Notes under the pieces: generated by a model | The model's input: the letters and a program-made list of their open reading frames with translations, nothing else | Told to the model about the DNA's origin: nothing | Databases searched by the model: none | Source: JAAYZK01 sp964535025 | GTDB taxonomy: Bacteria; Planctomycetota; Phycisphaerae; SM23-33; FEN-1343 | DNA: 27,927 bases | Direction of reading: 5' to 3' | Assembly (NCBI GenBank): GCA_964535025.1 | Contig: CAZHRW010000094.1 | Location: 1 to 27,927, forward strand | Position numbers and translations under genes: made by a program | In this document: piece after piece, positions 14,241-20,988 of the stretch | Position numbering within the stretch: position 1 is the first letter of the stretch | Layout: every line of letters starts with the position of its first letter

Positions 14241-14512
14241 GCGCCCTCCCGGGCGGCCTTGCGGGCCCGCTCGATCAGCTCGACGAGTGTCGCGGCCTTG
14301 TCGGGGCGCGGGGCGCCGATGCGGGCGCGCTGCTGGTCGCTCAGGTGCGGGGTAAGGAAGGCCTCGACGTCGAATTCCTCCCGCCAGCAGTCGAACACGC
14401 GCGGGCAGGGCGCGTCGCCGGAGGTCTGGCGGCAGTAGGCGAACGACAGGTGGTGGCCCAGCATGGGACAGTACTTACGGCGATGGTCGTGGGTTGTGAT
14501 CGGCGTGGTCAT
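14237..14512 (-). CDS. Small Cys-rich protein coupled to tadA
   Basis: A 91-aa protein of unknown function. The start at 14512 is chosen because GGAGAG lies just upstream; an in-frame ATG 25 codons earlier falls inside a terminator hairpin. The N-terminal half carries YCPMLGHHLSFAYCRQ followed by PCPRVFDCW, that is Cys at about 16, 28, 38 and 45 with an adjacent His-His, a likely zinc or iron-sulfur site. The rest is a helical tail (LSDQQRARIG). I have the impression that proteins with this C...YCR...PC...CW pattern occur in Deltaproteobacteria and planctomycetes, but cannot check it. It is translationally coupled to tadA, suggesting a related role or merely co-transcription. Confidence 0.8.
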   Translation of the reverse strand: MTTPITTHDHRRKYCPMLGHHLSFAYCRQTSGDAPCPRVFDCWREEFDVEAFLTPHLSDQQRARIGAPRPDKAATLVELIERARKAAREGA

Positions 14513-14544
14513 CGGCTCTCTCCGCCTCGGCGCCACGTGGATAC

Positions 14545-14575
14545 AAAAAGGCGCCCCCGTCGCCGGGAGCGCCTT
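14545..14575 (-). terminator. Intrinsic terminator after trpB2
   Basis: Minus strand: AAGGCGC, inner CCC/GGG pairing, GCGCCTT, then a run of T (14549-14545). It lies about 25 bp beyond the trpB2 stop and separates that gene from the tadA pair downstream. Confidence 0.85.
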
Positions 14576-14599
14576 GGATTGTACCACAACGGCCGCGGG

Positions 14600-15991
14600 C
14601 TACCACTTGCCGGACTTGCGAATCTCGGGTTTGGGCAGGTTCTCCATGACGGCGATGCCCTTGGCGAGGTCCTCATCGCTCAGGGGGGTGTCGACCAGGT
14701 CGCCGGCGAGGAACTTCTGGTAGCCCAGCAGGTCCATCAGGCCGTGGCCGGACCAGTTGAAGAGGATGACCTTTTCCTTGCCCTCTTCCTTGGCCTTGAG
14801 GGCCTCTTCGACCACGCACGCGATGGCGTGGGAGGTCTCCGGGGCGCTGATGAACCCTTCGGTTCTGGCCCACTGGATGGCGGCGTCGTAGCAGTGGGTC
14901 TGATCGTAAGCCTTTGGCGTCAGGAGGCCTTCGACGATCGCCTGGCTGACCAGCGGCGCCATGCCGTGATAGCGCAGGCCGCCGGCGTGGATGGGGGCGG
15001 GCACGAAGCTGTGGCCGAGGGAGTGCATCGCCAGCAGCGGGGTCATCCCGGCGGTGTCGCCGTGATCGTAGGCGAACGGCGCGCGGGTCATCGTCGGGCA
15101 ACTGGTGGGCTCGACGGGGTAGATCTCGATGTCGGCCCCGGCGATCTTGTCGGCGACGAACGGGAAGGACAGGCCGGCGAAGTTCGACCCGCCGCCGGCG
15201 CAGCCGATGACGACATCGGGGCCCTTTTCGCCCGCAAGCTTAAGCTGCTTCTTGGCTTCCTGGCCGATGACCGTCTGGTGGAGCATCACGTGGTTCAGCA
15301 CGCTGCCGAGGGTGTAGCGGGTCTTGCCCGACGTGTCGGTCACGGCGGCCTCGACGGCCTCGCTGATGGCGATGCCCAGCGAGCCGGGGGTATCGGGCAT
15401 TTCAGCCAGGATGGCCCGGCCGGCGGCGGTCTGGTCGGAGGGGCTGGGGATGCACGTGGCGCCCCACGTCTCCATCATCAGCCGCCGGTAGGGTTTCTGG
15501 TCGAAGCTGATGCGGACCATGAACACCTTGCACTCCAGCCCGACCAGGGCGCAGGCGAAGCTCAGGGCGCTGCCCCATTGGCCGGCGCCGGTTTCGGTGG
15601 TGAGCTTTTCGATCCCGAACTGCTTGTTGTACCACGCCTGCGCGACCGCCGTGTTGGGCTTGTGGCTGCCGGGCGGGGAGACGCCTTCGTTCTTGTAGTA
15701 GATCCGCGCCGGGGTGCCCAGGGCCTTTTCCAGCCGGTGGGCGCGATACAACGGGCTGGGTCGCCACAGCTTGAGAATGCCGTTCACCTCGTCGGGGATG
15801 TCGATCCACCGCTCGGTGGAGACCTCCTGCTCGATGAGGTTCATCGGGAACACGGGCGCGAGCATCTCGGGGCTGACGGGCTTGCCGTCCGGTCCCAGCG
15901 GCGGCAGCGGCGGGTTGGGCAGGTCGGCCGCGAGGTTGTACCACTGGCGCGGCATGTCCTTTTCGTCCAGGAAGATCTTCGTGGCATTCAT
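14600..15991 (-). CDS. trpB2: Tryptophan synthase beta-like, type 2 (TrpB2)
   Basis: PLP-dependent TrpB2, which makes tryptophan from indole and serine without TrpA or salvages indole. The 463-aa protein has the long TrpB2 N-terminus (WYNLAADLPNPPLPPLGPDG), the PLP lysine in SPPGSHKPNTA (Lys111), TTETGAGQWGSA at 131-142 and the phosphate-binding GGGSN at 266-270. The second half keeps HAGGLRYHGMAP and LFNWSGHG, features of type 2 rather than type 1 TrpB. The start at 15991 has GGAG nine bases upstream; an ATG five codons earlier has none. No other trp gene is nearby, consistent with a stand-alone TrpB2. A strong terminator follows. Confidence 0.92.
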   Translation of the reverse strand: MNATKIFLDEKDMPRQWYNLAADLPNPPLPPLGPDGKPVSPEMLAPVFPMNLIEQEVSTERWIDIPDEVNGILKLWRPSPLYRAHRLEKALGTPARIYYKNEGVSPPGSHKPNTAVAQAWYNKQFGIEKLTTETGAGQWGSALSFACALVGLECKVFMVRISFDQKPYRRLMMETWGATCIPSPSDQTAAGRAILAEMPDTPGSLGIAISEAVEAAVTDTSGKTRYTLGSVLNHVMLHQTVIGQEAKKQLKLAGEKGPDVVIGCAGGGSNFAGLSFPFVADKIAGADIEIYPVEPTSCPTMTRAPFAYDHGDTAGMTPLLAMHSLGHSFVPAPIHAGGLRYHGMAPLVSQAIVEGLLTPKAYDQTHCYDAAIQWARTEGFISAPETSHAIACVVEEALKAKEEGKEKVILFNWSGHGLMDLLGYQKFLAGDLVDTPLSDEDLAKGIAVMENLPKPEIRKSGKW

Positions 15992-16216
15992 AGACTGAGT
16001 CTCCATGACAGGCGTGGTAACGCGATGACGCAACCGGCAGCGTGTAACTCTAAGGAGGTCGCCGCCTTCCCGCAAGGCAAAATATGCCCGACTGCCGCGT
16101 CGTTCTCCCGGCGGCCCGGCCAGTTCCTATCGGCAAACGGCGGGCCTTTCGCCATGATAATTCGCGTCCGACACGTACCTTGCGAGCGCCGGCGGTTCGC
16201 CGTCGCCGTCAGGGGC

Positions 16217-16245
16217 TTGACGGGACGACCGGCGGGGCGGACAAT
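16217..16245 (+). promoter_or_regulatory. Promoter of the RiPP-like operon
   Basis: TTGACG (16217-16222), 17 bp, GACAAT (16240-16245). The predicted start is about 30 nt before the ATG of the PqqD-like gene at 16282. Confidence 0.55.
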
Positions 16246-16281
16246 GCCTTCGACCGTCACTTTTGTGTATTGGGAACCCGT

Positions 16282-16572
16282 ATGGACGAACACGCCGTCT
16301 ACCGCCTGGCCGAGGATGTTACGTACCAATCGATGGGCGACGGGGAGGATACGGTCATCCTCTCGCTGTCGACCGGGGCGTTGTTTACGTGCAACATCAC
16401 CACCACGGCGATGCTCGAGGCCATGGACGCCGCACGGCCTTTCGGGGAGATTGTCGACAAGCTCGCCGGGCAGTTCGACGTCGCCCGTGACCGCCTGGCG
16501 GCGGACCTGTCGGGGATGCTCGAGCGGCTCATTGCCGGGGGGCTGGTGGTTCGCGTGGAGGACGCCGCGTGA
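16282..16572 (+). CDS. PqqD-like leader-peptide-binding protein (B1-type)
   Basis: A 96-aa PqqD-fold protein. PqqD domains (RiPP recognition elements) bind the leader of a precursor peptide and present it to processing enzymes. The family pattern is clear: an N-terminal strand YQSMGDGEDTVILSLSTGALFTCN in which the protein 'redisplays' a bound strand, a helix TTTAMLEAMDAARPFGEIVDKLA, then a winged-helix-like end (DRLAADLSGMLERLIAGGLVVRV). In lasso-peptide clusters the equivalent protein is called B1. The downstream B2-type gene overlaps it by four bases (GTGA), typical of obligate partners. The ribosome binding site is weak. Context makes a leader-binding role the best reading. Confidence 0.85.
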   Translation: MDEHAVYRLAEDVTYQSMGDGEDTVILSLSTGALFTCNITTTAMLEAMDAARPFGEIVDKLAGQFDVARDRLAADLSGMLERLIAGGLVVRVEDAA

Positions 16573-16976
16573 GCAAGCTCCTGCTGCGACTGCACGTATG
16601 GCTGGTGGTCGCGTTGGTCCCGCTGGGGGTGCGGCTGGTGCCGCTGGGGCGTCTGCTGGAGGCGGCCACGGTCCGCCGTCCGTGGCGGCTGTACCGCGGG
16701 CTGTCGTGCGAGACCATCAGCCGCACCGTCGCGCGGCGGCTTCGGCGGCCAAGGCACATGAAGCGCAGGGCCTGCCTGCGGCGGGGGTTGGCGCTGTATT
16801 ACTTCCTGCGGCTGGCCGGGCACCCGGCCGAGTTCCGCGTGGGCGCCTGGCCGGCCGGGCGCGACGCCGGGCGGGTGTGTACGCACTGCTGGGTGACGGT
16901 CCACGGCCGGGTGGTCGCCGACGAGGCGGCGCTGCCGCCGGGCATCTTATTGTGTTATCCCGGTGAGAGCGCTTGA
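16569..16976 (+). CDS. Lasso-peptide B2-type transglutaminase-fold protease
   Basis: A 135-aa protein of the Transglut_core3/lasso B2 family, the cysteine protease that removes the leader from a RiPP precursor. The catalytic Cys is in RRACLRRGLALYYFLRLAG (about residue 68). The His is in THCWVTVHG (about 110), and the Asp follows in VVADEA (about 118). The order Cys-His-Asp and their spacing are those of the family. The N-terminal ~30 residues are hydrophobic and may associate with the membrane. It starts with GTG overlapping the stop of the PqqD-like gene, so the pair is translationally coupled. Its stop codon lies inside the -35 box of the precursor promoter. Length is near normal for stand-alone B2 proteins. 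Confidence 0.85.
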   Translation: MSKLLLRLHVWLVVALVPLGVRLVPLGRLLEAATVRRPWRLYRGLSCETISRTVARRLRRPRHMKRRACLRRGLALYYFLRLAGHPAEFRVGAWPAGRDAGRVCTHCWVTVHGRVVADEAALPPGILLCYPGESA

Positions 16977-17001
16977 CTTTCGCCAACCGTGCCCGTATAG
17001 A
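16973..17001 (+). promoter_or_regulatory. Dedicated promoter of the precursor peptide gene
   Basis: TTGACT (16973-16978), 17 bp, TATAGA (16996-17001). The -35 box overlaps the B2 stop codon. The expected leader is about 44 nt with GGAG nine bases before the precursor ATG at 17052. Confidence 0.65.
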
Positions 17002-17051
17002 ATTCGGATGTCTTGGGGTTTCTGGGCTCAACACCACTGGAGATCAGACGC

Positions 17052-17153
17052 ATGAACGAACAGACCGACAAGCGCCCTTACGAGGCGCCGACGCTGGAGC
17101 AGCAGGACCAGTTGACCGACGTCACCGAAGGCCCGCTCCCGCTGGTTTCCTAG
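17052..17153 (+). CDS. RiPP precursor peptide, lasso-like leader (33 aa)
   Basis: A 33-residue peptide too short for routine gene calling. Its leader, MNEQTDKRPYEAPTLEQ, contains the Y-x-x-P-x-L motif (YEAPTL, residues 10-15) that lasso-peptide leaders use to dock on PqqD-type B1 proteins. Thr occurs at 22 and 25, and a Thr two residues before the cleavage site is the usual B2 rule, so the mature part may be GPLPLVS (27-33) or the ten residues after Asp23. Neither contains an Asp or Glu at position 7-9, so no lasso ring can form. The last residue is Ser, the site phosphorylated by HprK-like lasso kinases. GGAG precedes the ATG, and the gene has its own promoter. It lies nine bases before the kinase gene and between B2 and kinase, the place a precursor would be expected. 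Confidence 0.75.
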   Translation: MNEQTDKRPYEAPTLEQQDQLTDVTEGPLPLVS

Positions 17154-17162
17154 CGGACAGGC

Positions 17163-18161
17163 ATGCCCTCCGCGCGGATTGCCGCCTGCTACGCCGCTCA
17201 CGGCCTGCACCTGGAGGTCCGGGCTGATTCGCCGGCGCTGATGGCGGGGCTCGACGCGGTACTCGCGCCCTTTGCCGTCAGTGGCGACGCCAGCGGTACG
17301 GCTGGCTTCGCGCTGCGGATCCAGGCCGGGCGGCCGGCCGATGCGATCTCGCTGGATGCGGCGCTTAAGCCCTACTGGGCGGGGCAGTTGGTCGATGGGA
17401 GCGAGGCGGCGACCTACGCGTGGGAGGATCTGCGGCTGATCGATCTTCCCGGGCGGGCCCGCCTGCGCGCGGACCTCGCCGCCGGCCAGGGCCACCTGGT
17501 GGTGGCGCCGGGGCAGGAGCGCGCCATCGACTACGGCTGCGTCCTGCCGCTGCTGATCGACCTGTTCGCCCAGGCCGGCCAGGTCGCCGTCCACGCCGCC
17601 GGCGTCGCCGATTCCGACGGCTACGCGGTGCTGCTGTCGGGTGTCAGCGGGCGGGGCAAGACGACCACCGCCCTGGCCCTTTTGGGCGCCGGGCGACAAC
17701 TGATGGCCGACGACACCTGTTTCGTCGGCCGCGATGGGCCCGACCGTCCGCTGACCGTCTGGGGCCTGCCCCGCGCCGTCAAGGTGCACACCGACACGGT
17801 GGCACTGCTGCCGTGGCTGGCCGAGGCGCCGAGCAGTCCCTCGGCGGTGCCCCAGGAGCGGCGGATCCGGCTGAGCGACATGCCCAGCGCCGATCCCCGC
17901 CGCCGCTTCATCCCCAAGGCGATCCTGCTGATCGGCGAGCGGAACGCCCGCGACCACGCGCTGACGGCGGTCGACCGGCTCAGCGCCGTGACGGCCCTGA
18001 CCCGCGAGAACGTCCGCGCCGCCGACGCCCGCGCCGCCGGCCCGGCCGGTCGGGCGTTCGGCACGCTGACCCAACTGGTCGCCCAGTGCGACGTGTATGG
18101 CCTGAGCGTCGGGCCGGACCTGGCCTCCCTGGCCGACCGGCTGGCCGACACGCTGCGGTGA
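17163..18161 (+). CDS. HprK-like kinase of a RiPP/lasso-like system
   Basis: A 332-aa protein with an HPr kinase/phosphorylase-like C-terminal kinase domain. The P-loop SGVSGRGKT is at 159-167, the upstream conserved His lies in VAVHAAGV (His144), and the acidic pair is in LMADDTCFV (Asp183-Asp184). The first ~130 residues form a separate beta-rich domain that is not HPr-related and may bind the substrate. In paeninodin-type lasso clusters such kinases phosphorylate the C-terminal Ser of the precursor. Here the precursor nine bases upstream ends in Ser, which fits. There is no HPr or PTS gene nearby. The ribosome binding site is poor, suggesting translation by reinitiation after the precursor. 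The 3' end overlaps the nucleotidyltransferase start by four bases. Confidence 0.85.
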   Translation: MPSARIAACYAAHGLHLEVRADSPALMAGLDAVLAPFAVSGDASGTAGFALRIQAGRPADAISLDAALKPYWAGQLVDGSEAATYAWEDLRLIDLPGRARLRADLAAGQGHLVVAPGQERAIDYGCVLPLLIDLFAQAGQVAVHAAGVADSDGYAVLLSGVSGRGKTTTALALLGAGRQLMADDTCFVGRDGPDRPLTVWGLPRAVKVHTDTVALLPWLAEAPSSPSAVPQERRIRLSDMPSADPRRRFIPKAILLIGERNARDHALTAVDRLSAVTALTRENVRAADARAAGPAGRAFGTLTQLVAQCDVYGLSVGPDLASLADRLADTLR

Positions 18162-19150
18162 CCGCCGTGGCGCCGTCCTCCGCGCCTGCCCTGGTGGCCC
18201 TTTCCGAGCCCGACGACCGCCGCGCCGCGCCGCCGCCGGCAGTGCCTCGCGGGTCGCACCTGCGGGCCTTGCTCGACCGGGCCGACCGCCACGGCGTCCT
18301 GCCGGCGGTGCTGCGGAACCTCCGGGCGATGGACGTGCCGGCCGAGGACCTCGGCGACGCCCGCCGGCGGCTGCTGAATCGCACGGCCCTGACGCTCAAG
18401 CTCCGCGGGCAACTCACCGAGCTACTGCCGGCCCTGGCGGCCGCGGGCGTCGTGCCGATCGTCCTGAAGGGCCCCGTCTTCGCCGAGCGGCTCTACGGCG
18501 AGCCGGCCCTCCGCCCGTTCACCGACCTGGACCTGCTGATCGATCGCGCCTGTTGGCCCGCCGCCGAACGGGCGATGCGGTCGCTGGGCTATCGCGCCCG
18601 CCACGAGGCGGGGCGCAAGCACGCCGCGGCGTACGGCGAGGAGACGTTCGACCGGACCGACCCGACCGCCGGGTCGGTCGAGCTGCACTGGAACCTGGTG
18701 AACTCCCCGGCCCTGCGCGCGGGGCTGTCGGTCACCTACGACGACCTCGGCGGCGGCGGCCGCGACCTGCCGGCCGAGGCGCTGCTGCTGATCGCCGCCG
18801 TCCACGGCGCCGCCAGCCACCAGTTCGATCGCCTGGGCCTGGTCTGGGACGTCGCCCTCGCCGCCCGCGGCGCCGCCGGCGGAGTCGACGTCGATGCCCT
18901 GGCCGCGATGATCGCGCGGACCGGCGCCGCCCGCGCGATGCGGATGGCCCTGCACCTGGCCGACGTCGTCCTCGGCCAGCGCGCCGCCCGCGTCCTGGCC
19001 CGCCAGCTTCACCTCGGTCGGCCCGGCGCGCTCGAACGCGCCCTGCTGAGCGGCGGCGTCGTCCTCAACCCCGACGGCCCCTTCGCCCTCGCCCGCCGCC
19101 TGGGCTTCCGCCAGCGCCTCAAGCGCCGGCTGTCACCGACGCGGATCTGA
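18158..19150 (+). CDS. NTP_transf_5-type nucleotidyltransferase of a RiPP/lasso-like system
   Basis: A 330-aa protein of the PF14907-type nucleotidyltransferase family that recurs in lasso-peptide clusters and in HprK/PqqD peptide systems. The GTG start at 18158 overlaps the kinase stop (GTGA). An N-terminal helical region (SHLRALLDRADRHGVLPAVL) precedes the core, VPIVLKGPVFAERLYG (100-114) and FTDLDLLID (121-129), which contain the family GxLKG and metal-binding Asp123/Asp125. VELHWNL near 183 is also typical. The activity (nucleotide or sugar-nucleotide transfer to the peptide or to another factor) is unproven for the family. The last codons run into a dispersed palindromic repeat, and the stop TGA lies inside that repeat, so the C-terminus may have been reset by repeat insertion. 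Confidence 0.82.
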   Translation: MTAVAPSSAPALVALSEPDDRRAAPPPAVPRGSHLRALLDRADRHGVLPAVLRNLRAMDVPAEDLGDARRRLLNRTALTLKLRGQLTELLPALAAAGVVPIVLKGPVFAERLYGEPALRPFTDLDLLIDRACWPAAERAMRSLGYRARHEAGRKHAAAYGEETFDRTDPTAGSVELHWNLVNSPALRAGLSVTYDDLGGGGRDLPAEALLLIAAVHGAASHQFDRLGLVWDVALAARGAAGGVDVDALAAMIARTGAARAMRMALHLADVVLGQRAARVLARQLHLGRPGALERALLSGGVVLNPDGPFALARRLGFRQRLKRRLSPTRI

Positions 19151-19168
19151 AATCTCGGATTTCGGATG
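19145..19168. repeat. Palindromic repeat box overlapping a stop codon
   Basis: A degenerate copy of the window-wide box: ATCTGAAATCTCGGATTTCGGATG spans the end of the nucleotidyltransferase gene (split as 19145-19155 and 19156-19168). The TGA stop at 19148-19150 is part of it. Confidence 0.6.
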
Positions 19169-19265
19169 CGCGCTTCTGAATGGCCTCCGTTCGTGCCGGG
19201 CGGGCGTCAGCAGCGTCGGCCGGGAAGTCCTGCGGCATGCCCACGACGCGTGTCCAGCCGCGGCA

Positions 19266-19294
19266 TTGATCTTGTCCGGGTGTGCGTGTAGCGT
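19266..19294 (+). promoter_or_regulatory. Candidate promoter of the GH28-like gene
   Basis: TTGATC (19266-19271), 17 bp, TAGCGT (19289-19294), about 30 bp upstream of the ATG at 19325 with AAAGGAGAAAC in between. Confidence 0.45.
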
Positions 19295-19324
19295 ACGGCG
19301 GCGGCACGCGAGAAAGGAGAAACA

Positions 19325-20740
19325 ATGGCAACGGCGGATTCGAACGGCGTGGTGGCGGCGGTCGAGGTGCCGAGGGGGGAAGCGAGGTCGGAGGCGTTCG
19401 AGGTGACGGTGAACGGACGGCCGGTGGGGGTGTACCGCTGCCGCGTGTCGGCCATGCCGTTCAACCAGGTGTGGCCGGGCTATCAGCGGCCGCTGGATCA
19501 GACGGAGCCGGCGTCGCTGGCCGCGTGGGCGATGACCGGGCCGGTCGAGGTGGAGGTGGTGTCGCGTCGGCCGGTCGAGTCGTTGGCGGTGCGGCCGTCG
19601 TCGCGGGGGATCGCCCCGCGGGTGGAGGGGCGGCGGATCCGGTTTCGGCTGGCCGAGGCGGGGGCGGTGACGGTGGAAGTGAACGGGTGGCACCATGCGT
19701 TGCACCTGTTTGCCGACCCGGTGGAGGCGGCGGTGCCAACGCGGGACGATCCGAACGTGATCTGGTTCGATCCGGGCGTGCACGAGGTCGGGCCGATGAA
19801 GTTGGAGAGCGGTCAGACGCTGTACGTGGCCGCCGGGGCGGTCGTGTACGGGTCGGTGCAGGCGCGGGGCGCGTCGGGCATCCGCATCGCGGGGCGCGGG
19901 GTGCTCGATGCGAGCAGGCTGCCGCGCGGGCCGGAGGGCGGGTGCGTGCGGCTGACCGACTGCCGCGACGTGGCCGTCGAGGGGGTCATCCTGCGCGATT
20001 CGGCGGTGTGGTGTTTGTCGGTGTTCGGCTGCGAGGACGTTCGCATCAGCCGCGTCAAGGTGATCGGCCTGTGGCGGTACAACGCCGACGGGATCGACAT
20101 CTGCAACAGCCGCGACGTGGTCATTCGCGACTGCTTCATCCGGTCGTTCGACGACAGCATCGTCATCAAGGGGATGCCGCGCCATGCCGACAAGCCCGTG
20201 CGGAACGTGCTGGCCGAGCGGTGCGTGATCTGGAACGACTGGGGACGGGCGCTGGAGATCGGGGCCGAAACGTGCGCGCCGGAGATCGCCGGGGTGACGT
20301 TCCGCGAGATCGCGATCGTGCGGACCAACTACGTCGCCATGGACATCCAGCACGGCGACCACGCGACGGTGCGGGATGTCACGTTCGAGAACATCGACCT
20401 GGAGGTCGACGACGTCAACCTTCGGCCGCTCATCCAGAAGGGCCCGGACGACCGCTTCGTGCCGGATGCGCACTTCTGCCCGCGGCTGATGGTGATCGTG
20501 ATCCGCCCGACGATGTGGACCGAGAACACCGGGCGCGGCCGCGTGGAGGCGGTGACCTTCCGCGACATCCGCGTGCGCGGCGCGGGACGGCCGGCGTCGA
20601 CGTTCGACGGGTTCGACGAGTCGCACGGGGTGCGGGGCGTGCGGATCGAGAACGTCTCGTTCAACGGCCGGCGGGCCGCGACGCTCGAGGACGCCGGCGT
20701 GACGATCGGGCCGTACGTCGAGGATGTGACGCTGCGGTAA
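19325..20740 (+). CDS. GH28-like right-handed beta-helix glycosidase
   Basis: A 471-aa protein with an N-terminal beta-sandwich (residues 1-130) followed by a right-handed parallel beta-helix like that of polygalacturonase-type glycoside hydrolases. The helix shows repeated short strands (GCVRLTDCRDVAVEGVILRD, DVRISRVKVIG). The active-site block is NADGIDI (Asn253, Asp255) and SFDDSIVIKG (Asp276, Asp277), matching the NTD...DD acids of GH28. The later GHG and RIK motifs of true polygalacturonases are not obvious, so the substrate may not be pectin; a GH49-like or other inverting beta-helix enzyme is the alternative. No signal peptide is seen. AAAGGAG lies six bases before the ATG. It does not look like a fifth enzyme of the RiPP-like operon, given its own promoter and a 174-bp gap. 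Confidence 0.75.
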   Translation: MATADSNGVVAAVEVPRGEARSEAFEVTVNGRPVGVYRCRVSAMPFNQVWPGYQRPLDQTEPASLAAWAMTGPVEVEVVSRRPVESLAVRPSSRGIAPRVEGRRIRFRLAEAGAVTVEVNGWHHALHLFADPVEAAVPTRDDPNVIWFDPGVHEVGPMKLESGQTLYVAAGAVVYGSVQARGASGIRIAGRGVLDASRLPRGPEGGCVRLTDCRDVAVEGVILRDSAVWCLSVFGCEDVRISRVKVIGLWRYNADGIDICNSRDVVIRDCFIRSFDDSIVIKGMPRHADKPVRNVLAERCVIWNDWGRALEIGAETCAPEIAGVTFREIAIVRTNYVAMDIQHGDHATVRDVTFENIDLEVDDVNLRPLIQKGPDDRFVPDAHFCPRLMVIVIRPTMWTENTGRGRVEAVTFRDIRVRGAGRPASTFDGFDESHGVRGVRIENVSFNGRRAATLEDAGVTIGPYVEDVTLR

Positions 20741-20890
20741 GGCCGGTGGGCGGGCCACCGATGGCCCGTGCGGGGCGGGGCCGACGGCGGCGTGGGCGGG
20801 TCGAAGGGGCTCGGATTATTTCCTTTACAGATTTCCGATCGCGCGGTATTGGTACGTGCGTTCGGCCCGGTCTATCGGGACACGTTATCG

Positions 20891-20958
20891 GGTGCGGCGG
20901 CTCGGCCGCACCGGGGCGAAGGGAGTAGACGCCCCAACCTCTGATTGCTCAAGAGGTT
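20891..20958 (+). promoter_or_regulatory. Three abutting stem-loops in a 5' leader
   Basis: Three perfect hairpins follow one another without gaps: GGTGCGGC/GCCGCACC (20891-20912), GGGGCG/CGCCCC with an 11-base loop holding GGGAGTAG (20913-20935), and AACCTCT/AGAGGTT with a 9-base loop (20936-20958). They end about 30 bp before the ATG at 20989. A weak promoter candidate, TTTACA-17-TATTGG (20824-20852), lies upstream. The layout suggests a cis-regulatory RNA leader; no known riboswitch is matched with confidence. Confidence 0.5.
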
Positions 20959-20988
20959 GCTCATGATTTGTCGTGGGAGGAACACGTG

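Noticed and set aside
14228..16966. 912-aa plus-strand open frame
   Set aside because: It lies opposite tadA, the Cys-rich gene and trpB2 and has low-complexity Gly/Ala/Val/Arg composition without domains; a GC-rich shadow.
20891..20958. yybP-ykoY manganese riboswitch
   Set aside because: GGGAGTAG and ATTGCTCAAGAGG recall its conserved pieces, but the order, spacing and overall length do not fit, and the gene is not a metal transporter.
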